Source: an uncultured Paracoccaceae bacterium
Lineage (GTDB): Bacteria > Pseudomonadota > Alphaproteobacteria > Rhodobacterales > Rhodobacteraceae
Direction of reading: 5' to 3'
Assembly: GCA_947502145.1 (NCBI GenBank)
Contig: CANMYO010000001.1
Span: forward strand, 806,001-870,000
DNA length: 64,000 nt
Translations under genes and position numbers: made by a program
The notes under the pieces: model-generated
What the model saw: the letters and a program-made list of their open reading frames with translations, nothing else
What the model was told of the DNA's origin: nothing
Databases searched by the model: none
Shown here: one piece after another, positions 8,554 to 17,004 of the stretch
How positions within the stretch are numbered: position 1 is the first letter of the stretch
Layout: each line of letters begins with the position of its first letter

Positions 8554-9489
8554 CTACCCGTCCCATACCACACGAAACCCTGTATGCGTCGTCGTGCTGT
8601 CAGGCGAATTTCCCGTCCGCGCCGCAATTCGGTAGCGCCAGCAATAGCTGGCATGGCATAGAAACGACCCGCCCTTCGCCAGCTTGTACCCTTTCATCGC
8701 CGCCTGACGCTGTCGCGCGGACTTCTTCTGCGATCTGATCTTGAATGGTTCGGACGTCCACTCCCAGACGTTCCCCACCATATTGAAAAGGCCGTAGCCA
8801 TTTGGTTCGAACGACCGCGCCGGTGCTGTAGTCTCATACCCGTCAAGATTGCCGTTCTTGTGCGGAAATCGGCCCTGCCAGATGTTGCAGGGAAAAAACT
8901 GACGGTCATCGGGATCCCTGCCCCCCCAAGGATAGCGCACATCCCCAAGACCACCCCGGGCGGCGTGCTCCCACTCAATCTCCGTCGGCAGCCTGCCCCC
9001 GGCCCAGCTCGCATAGGCGCGAGCATCGTTCCAGGACACCTGTACAACGGGATGATCGGCGCGCCAGGCAAATGCCTGTGTCCCGGGACCATTCACGTCG
9101 CACCAGTTTGCACCCTCAACCCTCCGCCACCATTCAACGTCGGACACCCCTTCGGTTGGCCCGACGCTGTCCGACACCTGCGACCAGAAAACAAAGGACC
9201 AGCCAAACAACTCCGCCTCGGTGATATGGCCCGTCTGCGCAACAAATGCGGCAAACTGGGCGTTTGTGACCGCAGTTTGCCCGATGCGAAACGGCTTGAC
9301 CTTTTTGCGGCGCATCGGTCCCTCGGCATCCGCCGCGATCAACGGCGTATCTGTCCCGATCAGCGCCACACCACTCGGAATGGCAACTGTCGGGAAATCC
9401 GCCGCTTTCAAATGTGGCGCGTAATCGAACCGGATCGCGGCACCCCTCTTGCGCCCTGACGCAGGGCCGCAGCATGCAGCGTCAGTCAT
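8554..9489 (-). CDS. Formylglycine-generating enzyme (sulfatase maturase)
   Basis: The likely start is ATG 9489, eight bases inside the end of the regulator gene. The longer frame to 9585 runs through the regulator and is unlikely. The 311-residue protein is an FGE-sulfatase domain with the diagnostic copper-binding pair FLCHASYC (Cys278 and Cys283), followed by RYRIAAR and the C-terminal TGFR. FGE oxidises the Cys of CxPxR to formylglycine using O2. Having both active cysteines separates it from look-alike proteins such as EgtB or serine/threonine-kinase-linked domains. It is the last gene of a six-gene operon and faces the sulfatase, its evident client. Confidence 0.93.
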   Translation of the reverse strand: MTDAACCGPASGRKRGAAIRFDYAPHLKAADFPTVAIPSGVALIGTDTPLIAADAEGPMRRKKVKPFRIGQTAVTNAQFAAFVAQTGHITEAELFGWSFVFWSQVSDSVGPTEGVSDVEWWRRVEGANWCDVNGPGTQAFAWRADHPVVQVSWNDARAYASWAGGRLPTEIEWEHAARGGLGDVRYPWGGRDPDDRQFFPCNIWQGRFPHKNGNLDGYETTAPARSFEPNGYGLFNMVGNVWEWTSEPFKIRSQKKSARQRQAAMKGYKLAKGGSFLCHASYCWRYRIAARTGNSPDSTTTHTGFRVVWDG

Positions 9490-10462
9490 CCAGCAACGCG
9501 GCCGCAAGCGCCGTGTCGACACAAAGGTGAGAAACAAGCCCGCCTCGGATGGCGGCCAGCGCCGCGTCCCTTCGATCTTTGCCACAGACGATCAAAAGAC
9601 GTTTCTTGGCCGACCTCAGGTCGCTTAGCTCTGCGGCGATGACGCGCGCGCGGGGCGGTAGGTCAATCTCAACCCCTTCCTTATCCACATAGCGGCAGCA
9701 GACGATCCCGACGGCGCCCGCTTTGGTCGCCGCCTTCAATTCTGCAACGGACGCCATGCCGGCAGCCACCAGATGCGTATCCGTCTTAACGTTCCCGATG
9801 GAGTACACAATCAGGTCCAGTGCTGAGAGCCGGTCCAGCTGGCTTTTGATGGTGGGTTCCGCGCGTAGCCGGGCTGCAAGCTCAGCATTCGAAATCAAGC
9901 CCGGCGCGTGGAGCGTGAAAGACCGCGCACCCAGTTTGCTGGCGATCTGGATCGTGCAATTCTCAGAGGCAGGCACCCGATCGGAGATCATGGAACCAAT
10001 CAGCTGACAAACCTCTACGTTCGCCACATGGTTCATAGGCAACGCATCCGCCACGGCCATGATGGTTTCACCCCAGGCCACGCCAACGCTGTCACCGGGA
10101 CTGGTGACATCTAGCAGGGCCGTTGATGCGACACGCGCCAGTTGCAGCAAGGTATCATCACGAGACAATGCTTCGCCCGCCTCGGCATGCGCTATATAGA
10201 CATCATCCAGCCTGTACTTTTCACGTAGATCTCGGGCAAGTCTCGAGCCCGCAAGGTGACGCCCTTCAACCCTGATATCAACGATGCCCACATCGCGGCT
10301 TTCGCGCAGCATGTTCACGATGGTGGCCCGACTGACCTTCATGCGTTTGGCAATCTCGCCCTGTGTCAGTCCTTCGCCGTAGTACAACAGCGCCACGTTT
10401 GAAAGGAGTGCTTCCTTGTCCCCGCCCGATCGGTGCGTATGTGTGGTCTTATCCATCGTCAT
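9482..10462 (-). CDS. SorC/DeoR-type sugar-responsive transcriptional regulator
   Basis: The ATG at 10462 overlaps the aldolase stop in an ATGA arrangement, so I prefer it to the longer frame at 10519. The 326-residue protein has an N-terminal helix-turn-helix (GLTQGEIAKRMKVSRATI, about residues 32-49). A long SorC-type sugar-phosphate-binding domain follows, with GDSVGVAWGET and a C-terminal CVDTALAAAL. SorC regulators respond to phosphorylated sugars, here probably a product of the FGGY kinase. It is embedded in the operon it is likely to control. The palindromes at 6864 and 16042 are candidate operators. Confidence 0.88.
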   Translation of the reverse strand: MTMDKTTHTHRSGGDKEALLSNVALLYYGEGLTQGEIAKRMKVSRATIVNMLRESRDVGIVDIRVEGRHLAGSRLARDLREKYRLDDVYIAHAEAGEALSRDDTLLQLARVASTALLDVTSPGDSVGVAWGETIMAVADALPMNHVANVEVCQLIGSMISDRVPASENCTIQIASKLGARSFTLHAPGLISNAELAARLRAEPTIKSQLDRLSALDLIVYSIGNVKTDTHLVAAGMASVAELKAATKAGAVGIVCCRYVDKEGVEIDLPPRARVIAAELSDLRSAKKRLLIVCGKDRRDAALAAIRGGLVSHLCVDTALAAALLDD

Positions 10463-11127
10463 GAATTTACGTTCTTTTTCCCCGACTGACCATAGTTCTG
10501 ACGGAACCAGGCATAACACCGGTCGATTTCTTCCTGCGGTAGCTCCTCCACCGGACCATGCAGCATGGCCAGATGCGTCGTCATAGCCGCCTCTTCCAGA
10601 TACATGGCAATCGAAGTCGCCTCGGTCGCTGATTTGCCCATGGTAAAAACCCCATGCGCCTTGACCAAAACGGCCATTCCGCCCTCAGCCGCATCAATGA
10701 TCGCCTGACCTGTATCAACCTCGCCGGGGGTGGCATAGCGCGAACAGGGTACGTCGCGCCCAAGGATATGCGTGATCGGCGTCAACACGGCAGGGATGCG
10801 CGCGCCCCGAGCGGCAAAGCTGGACGCATAGGGCGAGTGCGTATGACACATGCCATTCACGTCTTCCCGATGGCGGTAGACATAAAGATGAACACCCGTA
10901 TCAACTGACGGCTTCATCTTGCCCTCGATCACATTGCCATCAATATCCACGACAACCATGGTGTCAGGCGTGAGTTTGGAAAACTTCACACCCGAGGGCT
11001 TGATTACGATCAACCCGGTTTCAGGGTCACGCCCCGAAACATTGCCACCCGACCCGACAACCAGCCCATTTTTGGGCAATTCATGGTTCTGCTCGCAGAC
11101 TTCTTCTTTCAAGGCTTCAAGCATCAC
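10459..11127 (-). CDS. Class II aldolase (fuculose/apulose-phosphate aldolase-like)
   Basis: The 222-residue class II aldolase has GSGGNVSGRD at the substrate phosphate site, a catalytic acidic/metal block TDT-G-V-H-L-Y and the Zn ligands HTHSPYASS (near residues 95-103). KAHGVFTMG follows near residue 152. It starts within the ADH stop (4-bp overlap) and runs into the regulator start by another 4 bp. It would cleave a ketose phosphate made by the neighbouring kinase, usually to DHAP plus an aldehyde. It is distinct from the class II aldolase at 746, so the window carries two separate aldolase-kinase pairs. The exact substrate is unknown. Confidence 0.86.
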   Translation of the reverse strand: MMLEALKEEVCEQNHELPKNGLVVGSGGNVSGRDPETGLIVIKPSGVKFSKLTPDTMVVVDIDGNVIEGKMKPSVDTGVHLYVYRHREDVNGMCHTHSPYASSFAARGARIPAVLTPITHILGRDVPCSRYATPGEVDTGQAIIDAAEGGMAVLVKAHGVFTMGKSATEATSIAMYLEEAAMTTHLAMLHGPVEELPQEEIDRCYAWFRQNYGQSGKKNVNS

Positions 11128-12185
11128 GCGACTTTCTTGAGTTCAGCGGGCACGCCGTGCGGGTAGATCACAATCTTCAGCGATTTCTCGGCCTCGACCA
11201 GCATCCGAAACGCCTCCGCAGACTCCGAGATATCAAACCGATGCGAGATCGCGGCATCTGCCCTGATCCGCCCTGCCTCAAGTAGTCGAATATAGCTGTA
11301 GGTGTCCGTGTGATCCGACGAATACCGAGAGGTCACGGTGATCTGGTCAAAATAGGCCGCGTTGCCGTCCCGCACCCAATCCGTGTCGGGCGGCAATGGC
11401 GCGCCCAAATGCAGGCATCCGCCAACCTCAACCAATGCCAGCGCCTGTTCCCATGCAGACGGAAACGGTGCGATGACGATCACAGTATCCGCCAGCCGTC
11501 CGTTATTCAGTGCGCGCATCGCGGTAACAGCATCCTCAGACTTTGGATTGATTGTGTGACTCGCGCCAAATTCGAGTGCCTTGGCCAGGCGCCAGTCCGA
11601 AAAGTCCAAGGCTACAACCTTGCCCGCCCCAAACAGCGGGGCAAGATGTACAAACCCTTGCCCCATAAATCCCGCCCCCACGACGGCAACGGTATCGCCA
11701 GGCTGAATATGGCACGTTTTGAGACCCGATAGCACACAAGACCAGGGTTCAATCGTAATCGCCGCTTCGGTTGAGATGCTGTCCGGCAACCTATGCGCGT
11801 CCATCGCGAGGTGCTGTGCCGTCACGCGATAGTATTCACAGACCCCACCAGGGTCGAGCTTCATGGATTTGTAAAACGGATCACGCGTGAAGTGTCCCCG
11901 TAGCGACAGATGAGAATTAACGCGGCCCACGTGATGGTTGACGAACATCCTGTCGCCAACCGCAAAATCCGTCACACCCGCGCCAACGCCGACCACTTCG
12001 CCAATTGGTTCATGACCCAGCACCTTTGGCTCAGACTTGTACCATGCCATCGTCTCACCGCCGCACAGACCGCACGCCAGTGTCTTGAGAAGCACCTCAC
12101 CCGACCCGATTGCAGGCACAGGACGCTCTTCGATTCGGATATCGTCGATGGCGTGTTGCACTGCAGCTTGCATGGTCTGTGTCAT
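11124..12185 (-). CDS. Zinc-containing medium-chain alcohol dehydrogenase
   Basis: The 353-residue MDR protein has the N-terminal GroES-like domain with the catalytic-zinc region CGLCGGET and GHEPIGEVVGVG. The Rossmann nucleotide site reads VAVVGAGFMGQGFV (about residues 165-178). The usual four-cysteine structural-zinc loop is absent, with a His-rich stretch (NHHVGRVNSHLSLRGHF) in the region where it would lie. Such enzymes oxidise polyols or secondary alcohols with NAD(P). In this operon it would turn the desulfated alcohol or polyol into the keto-sugar used by the kinase. Both ends overlap neighbours by 4 bp. Confidence 0.87.
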   Translation of the reverse strand: MTQTMQAAVQHAIDDIRIEERPVPAIGSGEVLLKTLACGLCGGETMAWYKSEPKVLGHEPIGEVVGVGAGVTDFAVGDRMFVNHHVGRVNSHLSLRGHFTRDPFYKSMKLDPGGVCEYYRVTAQHLAMDAHRLPDSISTEAAITIEPWSCVLSGLKTCHIQPGDTVAVVGAGFMGQGFVHLAPLFGAGKVVALDFSDWRLAKALEFGASHTINPKSEDAVTAMRALNNGRLADTVIVIAPFPSAWEQALALVEVGGCLHLGAPLPPDTDWVRDGNAAYFDQITVTSRYSSDHTDTYSYIRLLEAGRIRADAAISHRFDISESAEAFRMLVEAEKSLKIVIYPHGVPAELKKVA

Positions 12186-13696
12186 AGTGTGTCCTTACGC
12201 ATGTTTGAAAGCTCTGCCTGCAACGCCCTGTGATGGCGTGAAATGGCAGCGTATCGGGCGAAAACGCCCTCGTATTCCTTGGTCCTGTCTGGATAATAGG
12301 TCTTCAGCGCCTCATCACGCTGGCCCGCCAGCACAACGGCATCGCCAAGACCCGCCGCAGAAGCACCAAGCGCCGCTGCGCCCCAAAGTCCGTGATCAGA
12401 GGCTGTACTGACCTGCACGGGCTGGCCCATAACATCCGCGATGATCTGGCACCAAACTGGATTCTTGGCACCACCACCCGTCAGTCGGACCGGCGCTGTG
12501 GGCAAGCCACCTTCTTCTTCAAGGCAATGGCGCAAGCTGAGTGCGGTACCCTCAAGCACCGCACGGCCCATTTCGCCGGTCGTTGTCGTTGCCGACAACC
12601 CGTGGAACGCACCCCGAATATCGGGGGCAACAAAGGGCGCACGTTCACCGTTGAGATAGGGCAGAAATGTCACGCCGTTCGACCCTACCGGTACATCTGA
12701 CACCAGCTCATTCAGCCGTGCAGCAACCACACCAGCCGAGGTGCCACCAAGGCTCTTGGGATGCAAGGCTGCGAACCAGTCAAACGCGGCGGCCCCCGTG
12801 GTGGGCGCCAAAACCCGGATCGTAACATCCGACGTCGGATGCAGCACGCTGGCACCAACCGGCGTGTCTGAAGGTGCCACATGATCTGTCAGGATGTTAA
12901 CAACGGCAGTTGTGCCCATGATCATCATGGTTTGACCGGGTTGATCCATGCCCATCCCGACTATCATCGCGGAAAGGTCCAGCGTTCCCACCGAAACGGG
13001 CAGCCCTTCGGGCAATCCCGTAGCCTCTGCCGCTTGCGCCGTCACGCCGCCAAGAACGCTGTCAGCGCGGCGCGGAGCAATCAGTCTTGCCGCAATGTCC
13101 TGACATCCAAGATCCGCAATCTGAGCGTCTGAATACGCACGCGTTTCGAAATCCAGAAAGGGGATGGACGCGTCCGAGAAATCCGTTGCCAACTGCCCGG
13201 TCAGGCAAAGTCCGACCCAGTCAGCACAAGTTAATACATGCGCAGCTTGGCCGGCCCGATCATAAGCCGCCGACCGCAACCAGCGCCATAACATGCCCGA
13301 TGTGCCAGTCCAAAGTGAAGTATGGCATCCCCGGCCAATGCTGGCCGTTGCGCCAGTTTCGATCAATCCGGCCAAGTCATCAGCGGTGCGTGTATCATTC
13401 CACAAAATAGCGGGTCCCGTCGGCGTGCCCTCTTTGGAAACACACCAGATGCCATCGCCCTGTGCCGCCACGCCAAGGGCCTCAAAGCTGCGCCCGTCAC
13501 ATTGCACCGTCAGGTCGTGTAGCACGCCGCATACAGTGTCCCAGACATTGGCCATGTCCTGTTCTCTTCTGCCGTCCGCAGATTGCTGCACAGCGCTGGG
13601 TGCTTCGGCCATGGCGATCTGTTCGCCTTCTTTTGTGTAAGCTGCCGCCTTGACTGCCGTCGTCCCCACGTCAAGTCCCAACCAGAGCTTTGTCAT
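12182..13696 (-). CDS. FGGY-family carbohydrate kinase
   Basis: The 504-residue protein opens with the FGGY phosphate-1 motif GLDVGTTAVKAA and carries the C-terminal adenosine/FGGY signature TGGGAKNPVWCQIIAD (near residue 405). Its length fits xylulokinase and relatives. FGGY kinases phosphorylate ketoses such as xylulose, ribulose, erythrulose or apulose, or polyols. It overlaps the molybdoenzyme stop and the ADH start by 4 bp each. With the downstream aldolase and the divergent transketolase pair it points to a pentulose- or tetrulose-type intermediate. The sugar itself cannot be read from the sequence. Confidence 0.89.
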   Translation of the reverse strand: MTKLWLGLDVGTTAVKAAAYTKEGEQIAMAEAPSAVQQSADGRREQDMANVWDTVCGVLHDLTVQCDGRSFEALGVAAQGDGIWCVSKEGTPTGPAILWNDTRTADDLAGLIETGATASIGRGCHTSLWTGTSGMLWRWLRSAAYDRAGQAAHVLTCADWVGLCLTGQLATDFSDASIPFLDFETRAYSDAQIADLGCQDIAARLIAPRRADSVLGGVTAQAAEATGLPEGLPVSVGTLDLSAMIVGMGMDQPGQTMMIMGTTAVVNILTDHVAPSDTPVGASVLHPTSDVTIRVLAPTTGAAAFDWFAALHPKSLGGTSAGVVAARLNELVSDVPVGSNGVTFLPYLNGERAPFVAPDIRGAFHGLSATTTTGEMGRAVLEGTALSLRHCLEEEGGLPTAPVRLTGGGAKNPVWCQIIADVMGQPVQVSTASDHGLWGAAALGASAAGLGDAVVLAGQRDEALKTYYPDRTKEYEGVFARYAAISRHHRALQAELSNMRKDTL

Positions 13697-15987
13697 GTCC
13701 GTATTCCCGCCTGATCGTCCGCCCCTGATGCGATCACCGGCGGCCTGTCAATGCTCAATTTAGGCACCGGATCCACCCATTGCTCAACGCGAACCAGCGC
13801 GGTGTGCGCCATGTTCCCTTGGCTCAGGTCCGAACACCCGCGATCAATCGTCAAAACGTTCGGATTGCCATGCACTTCAAGCATCTCGCCCCCAACCATC
13901 TGAGGATCAAACCAGGCGCCCGTGGCAAGCGAAATGCAGTCCTCACGCAAGAGTGGGTCAAAGCGCAGGCCGGCAAGGCAGGCCCCCCGCGCATTCCAAA
14001 TCCGGACAAGCGTTCCTTCTTCCAATCCACGGGCCGCCGCCGCTTGGGGATGCAGATATGCAGGTTCACGCCCCTCGATCTTGTCCGCAAGCGCCTCTGA
14101 TCCCCTGTCATTCTGGCTGTGCAGCCTTGTATCCGGCTGTCCGGATATCAAATGCAATTCATCGGGCTCTGCCGATATCAAAGACTCCGATGATGGCAGC
14201 CACGTTGGATGCCCAGGGCAGCCTCGCAAACCCCAGCTTGCAATGGCATTGTCGTGCAAGGTGATCTTGCCCGTTTCTGTCGCCAATGGTGCTGCCTGCG
14301 GATCAGCAACAAACCGTTCAAACGCAACGCGGATCTCGTCGGCCTCTGGCACATCAAATCGCCCGGCCTCTTTGAAGTCAGCAAAACCAGGCAACGCAAA
14401 CCCGGCCTCTTGCGCGGCTCGCTCCGCCTGTTGCCAAAGAAATGCCAGCCAATCGTCAGCGCTACGCCCCCCGGTAAATCCTTCCTCGATCCCCAATTCG
14501 GCAGAAACGCCCCGGAAGATATCAAAATCATCCCGCGCCTCACCAACAGGATCAAACAAAGGCGACATATAAAACAATGATGGGTCCCGCCGGTTCATCA
14601 TAAGATCCGCCCGCTCTAGCGGCGTGGTCGCGGGCAGCACGATATCTCCTCGCCGGGCGGTCGCGGTCCAGCTGTGATCCTGAACGATGACGGTTTCCGG
14701 CCGCCGCCACGCGCCATTCAGACGGTTGAGGTCTTGATGGTGATGAAAGGGATTGCCGCCGCACCAATACACCAGACGGATAGCGGGATAGCGGCGTTGT
14801 TCACCGTCATAATGGTAGCTCTCACCGGGCTTCATCAACATATCCGCAATCCGCGCCACCGGAATATAATCCGACACCTTGTTCAACCCCTGCGGCAAAG
14901 ATGGCCAGCTGATCAGCCGGGACGCGCCCCCCACATGGGTGATCGACCCATAGCCAAAGGAATAACCGCACCCTGGCTTGCCAATCTGTCCGATCACACA
15001 TGCCAGCCCAAGGGCCGCCCAAATGGTCTGCTCCCCGTGCTCGGCCCTCTGCATGCCCCAATTCAACGCGATCATGCTTTTCTTGCAGACCAGCTTTTGC
15101 GCAATGGTCTTGAGGTCGCCCGCGCTCACATCGCTGTGCGGCGCTGCCCACGCAACCGATTTGGGCACACCGTCGGTCTCACCCAACACATAGGCACGCC
15201 ACTCTGCCCAGCCGCTGGTGCATTTTGACAAAAACGCCTCATCCGCATGCCCCGTAACAAGAATTTCGTGCGTCAGCGCCAACAGCATCGCAGTATCCGT
15301 GCCAGGACGGATCGATACCCATTCCGCGCCGGGCAGGTCCGTTCCTCGCGGGGAGACATTTACAATCTCCCCGTCGCGCTCGCGAAGCCGTGCCAAAGCC
15401 TGCCCGATATCATGGCGCGTCACACCAGCCGACGAAATCTGTGCCGTCCGTTCGCTGATCCCACCAAAGGCAAGCAGGTAGTCACAGTGCTCTGCAACGG
15501 ATTGCAGGCTTGTCATTTCATCCTGAAACGCCCGATTACTCAGACCGATGACACGGGGGAACAACACTTCTGCCGCCGCATGGGAATAGGTGTTCCGGGA
15601 CGACACATAGCCCCCAGCCAAATTCAGAAACCGGCGCAGCTGGCTTTGCGCATGATGGAACCGCCCCGCGCTTGCCCATCCGTAAGATCCGCCAAAAATC
15701 GCGCTGTTTCCGTGCGCGTCGCGCACGCGTCTGATTTCCGCCGCAACCAAAGCATTCGCCCTGTCCCAACTCAGTTCAACGAAGCTGTCGTCATGACGGC
15801 TGGCCCCCTTGTCGCCGTTCAGCCAACCGCGCCGCGCCGCAGGCTTTAGGATGCGGCTCCACCGGTCTTGCGCCGCCGACACCCAACCGCGCCCGATGCG
15901 CGATGGCCGCGGGTCATCCTCGACAGGTGCGATCCCGCCAGCGCCATCCAGTTGATAAGTCCCCCAATGGGAGGATGTAAATTTCAT
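13693..15987 (-). CDS. BisC/TorZ-type molybdopterin oxidoreductase (S- or N-oxide reductase family)
   Basis: The start at 15987 has AGGA eight bases upstream. The longer frame to 16011 has a poorly placed site. The 764-residue enzyme is a DMSO-reductase-family type III Mo-bisMGD protein. It lacks an N-terminal 4Fe-4S cysteine motif and has GGSYGWASAGRFHHAQ near residue 100, where the Ser after GWA is the expected molybdenum ligand. SWTATARRGDIVLPATTPLER is the usual cofactor-binding segment near residue 440-460. No Tat signal is present, so it should be cytoplasmic like BisC, unlike TorA or DorA. BisC relatives reduce biotin or methionine sulfoxide, TMAO or DMSO. It is the first gene of the six-gene operon. 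Its role beside sugar enzymes is unexplained. Confidence 0.88.
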   Translation of the reverse strand: MKFTSSHWGTYQLDGAGGIAPVEDDPRPSRIGRGWVSAAQDRWSRILKPAARRGWLNGDKGASRHDDSFVELSWDRANALVAAEIRRVRDAHGNSAIFGGSYGWASAGRFHHAQSQLRRFLNLAGGYVSSRNTYSHAAAEVLFPRVIGLSNRAFQDEMTSLQSVAEHCDYLLAFGGISERTAQISSAGVTRHDIGQALARLRERDGEIVNVSPRGTDLPGAEWVSIRPGTDTAMLLALTHEILVTGHADEAFLSKCTSGWAEWRAYVLGETDGVPKSVAWAAPHSDVSAGDLKTIAQKLVCKKSMIALNWGMQRAEHGEQTIWAALGLACVIGQIGKPGCGYSFGYGSITHVGGASRLISWPSLPQGLNKVSDYIPVARIADMLMKPGESYHYDGEQRRYPAIRLVYWCGGNPFHHHQDLNRLNGAWRRPETVIVQDHSWTATARRGDIVLPATTPLERADLMMNRRDPSLFYMSPLFDPVGEARDDFDIFRGVSAELGIEEGFTGGRSADDWLAFLWQQAERAAQEAGFALPGFADFKEAGRFDVPEADEIRVAFERFVADPQAAPLATETGKITLHDNAIASWGLRGCPGHPTWLPSSESLISAEPDELHLISGQPDTRLHSQNDRGSEALADKIEGREPAYLHPQAAAARGLEEGTLVRIWNARGACLAGLRFDPLLREDCISLATGAWFDPQMVGGEMLEVHGNPNVLTIDRGCSDLSQGNMAHTALVRVEQWVDPVPKLSIDRPPVIASGADDQAGIRT

Positions 15988-16013
15988 CTTCGGGTTCCTG
16001 AGGTCTCGCATCC

Positions 16014-16054
16014 TTGACTTTTACATATGATCCAATTTATGACTTTTGTAAAGT
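16014..16054. promoter_or_regulatory. Divergent promoter/operator candidate
   Basis: This AT-rich stretch between the molybdoenzyme operon and the transketolase genes holds TTGACTTTTA at 16014, CATATG at 16024-16029 and the inverted repeat ACTTT-TGT-AAAGT at 16042-16054. On the minus strand it contains GTCATAAATT, close to GTCATAATTT beside the 6864 palindrome. The recurrence in both divergent promoters of the locus supports a common regulator, probably the SorC-type protein. No experiment backs this. Confidence 0.45.
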
Positions 16055-16069
16055 ATGAGAGAGGCCGCC

Positions 16070-16993
16070 ATGCGGAATGAAAAGACCACCGAAGACGTCG
16101 CCCTCGGCATTCGTCGCAGAGTATTTGAGCATTCAATCCGAAACAATGGCGGGTATCTGAGCCAGGCCTGCTCCTCAGCCGAGCAGCTCGCGTGGCTCTA
16201 TAACGAAGAGCTCAATCTGGGCGATCCAACCTTGCCGATGATCCCCAAGCCCTTTGAAGGAGTGCCGTCGCCAGACAACCCCGATTACCACACCGGAGCC
16301 GGCTACAACGGCCCCGCCGCACCCGAATTCGACCGCCTGTTCATCGCGCCCGCGCATTATGCACTGGTCGCCTATGCTACCCTTATCGAAGTGGGGCGCA
16401 TGGCACCCGAAGGGTTGGAGATGTTCAACAAAGACGGATCATCGGTTGAGATGATCGGCGCCGAACACAGCCCCGGCATGGAAGTCCATAACGGCACTTT
16501 GGGGATTGGCCTGTCGACCGCGGCAGGACTGGCATGGGGCCGCAGACGCCGCGGTGAACCGGGACGCACCTGGGTCTTCATGTCCGACGGCGAAGTGCAG
16601 GAAGGCCAGACATGGGAAGCCGTACAGGCCTGCGCCCACCACGGGGTCGAAGTCAAAGCGATTATGGACGTCAACGACCAGCAATGTGATGGCGCGATGT
16701 CATCCGTGATGGAAGTTGGCGACATCAAAACCAAATTCGAAAACTTCGGCGCGACCTGCATCGAAATCGACGGTCATGACCTGTCCGCGATGCGCGATGC
16801 TGCAGTTGAGAACCATGCCGACAAACCCTTGATCATCCTGTCCCGCACCAGCCCGTTCCACACAATGCCAATTCTTGAGGAACGCTTCCCCCGCCTGCAC
16901 TACGTCCGCTTCAAATCCGAGGACGAACGTGCCCGGTTCAACGTGTCGATTGCCAAAGATCTTGGCGTCGACCCTGTCGATTACGTCCACTGA
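16070..16993 (+). CDS. Transketolase, N-terminal (TPP-binding) subunit
   Basis: The ATG at 16070 is preferred because GAGAGG lies six bases upstream. An in-frame ATG exists at 16055. The 307-residue protein carries the thiamine-diphosphate/Mg motif, here SDGEVQEGQTWEA (usually GDG), ending in the metal ligands of DVNDQQCDG. GAEHSPGMEVHNGTLG supplies the pyrophosphate-side His. It ends where full-length transketolases continue into the pyrimidine domain, which is encoded by the next gene 11 bp on. Such split transketolases occur in apulose-phosphate and sulfo-sugar pathways as well as in housekeeping roles. The position opposite the sulfatase operon suggests a dedicated function. Confidence 0.89.
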   Translation: MRNEKTTEDVALGIRRRVFEHSIRNNGGYLSQACSSAEQLAWLYNEELNLGDPTLPMIPKPFEGVPSPDNPDYHTGAGYNGPAAPEFDRLFIAPAHYALVAYATLIEVGRMAPEGLEMFNKDGSSVEMIGAEHSPGMEVHNGTLGIGLSTAAGLAWGRRRRGEPGRTWVFMSDGEVQEGQTWEAVQACAHHGVEVKAIMDVNDQQCDGAMSSVMEVGDIKTKFENFGATCIEIDGHDLSAMRDAAVENHADKPLIILSRTSPFHTMPILEERFPRLHYVRFKSEDERARFNVSIAKDLGVDPVDYVH

Positions 16994-17004
16994 AAGGCCT
17001 CAAC

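Noticed and set aside
13922-15849. Several plus-strand frames of 100-216 codons opposite the molybdoenzyme
   Set aside because: All are antisense to a gene with clear family motifs. Their residues are Pro/Arg/Ser-rich as expected for shadows.
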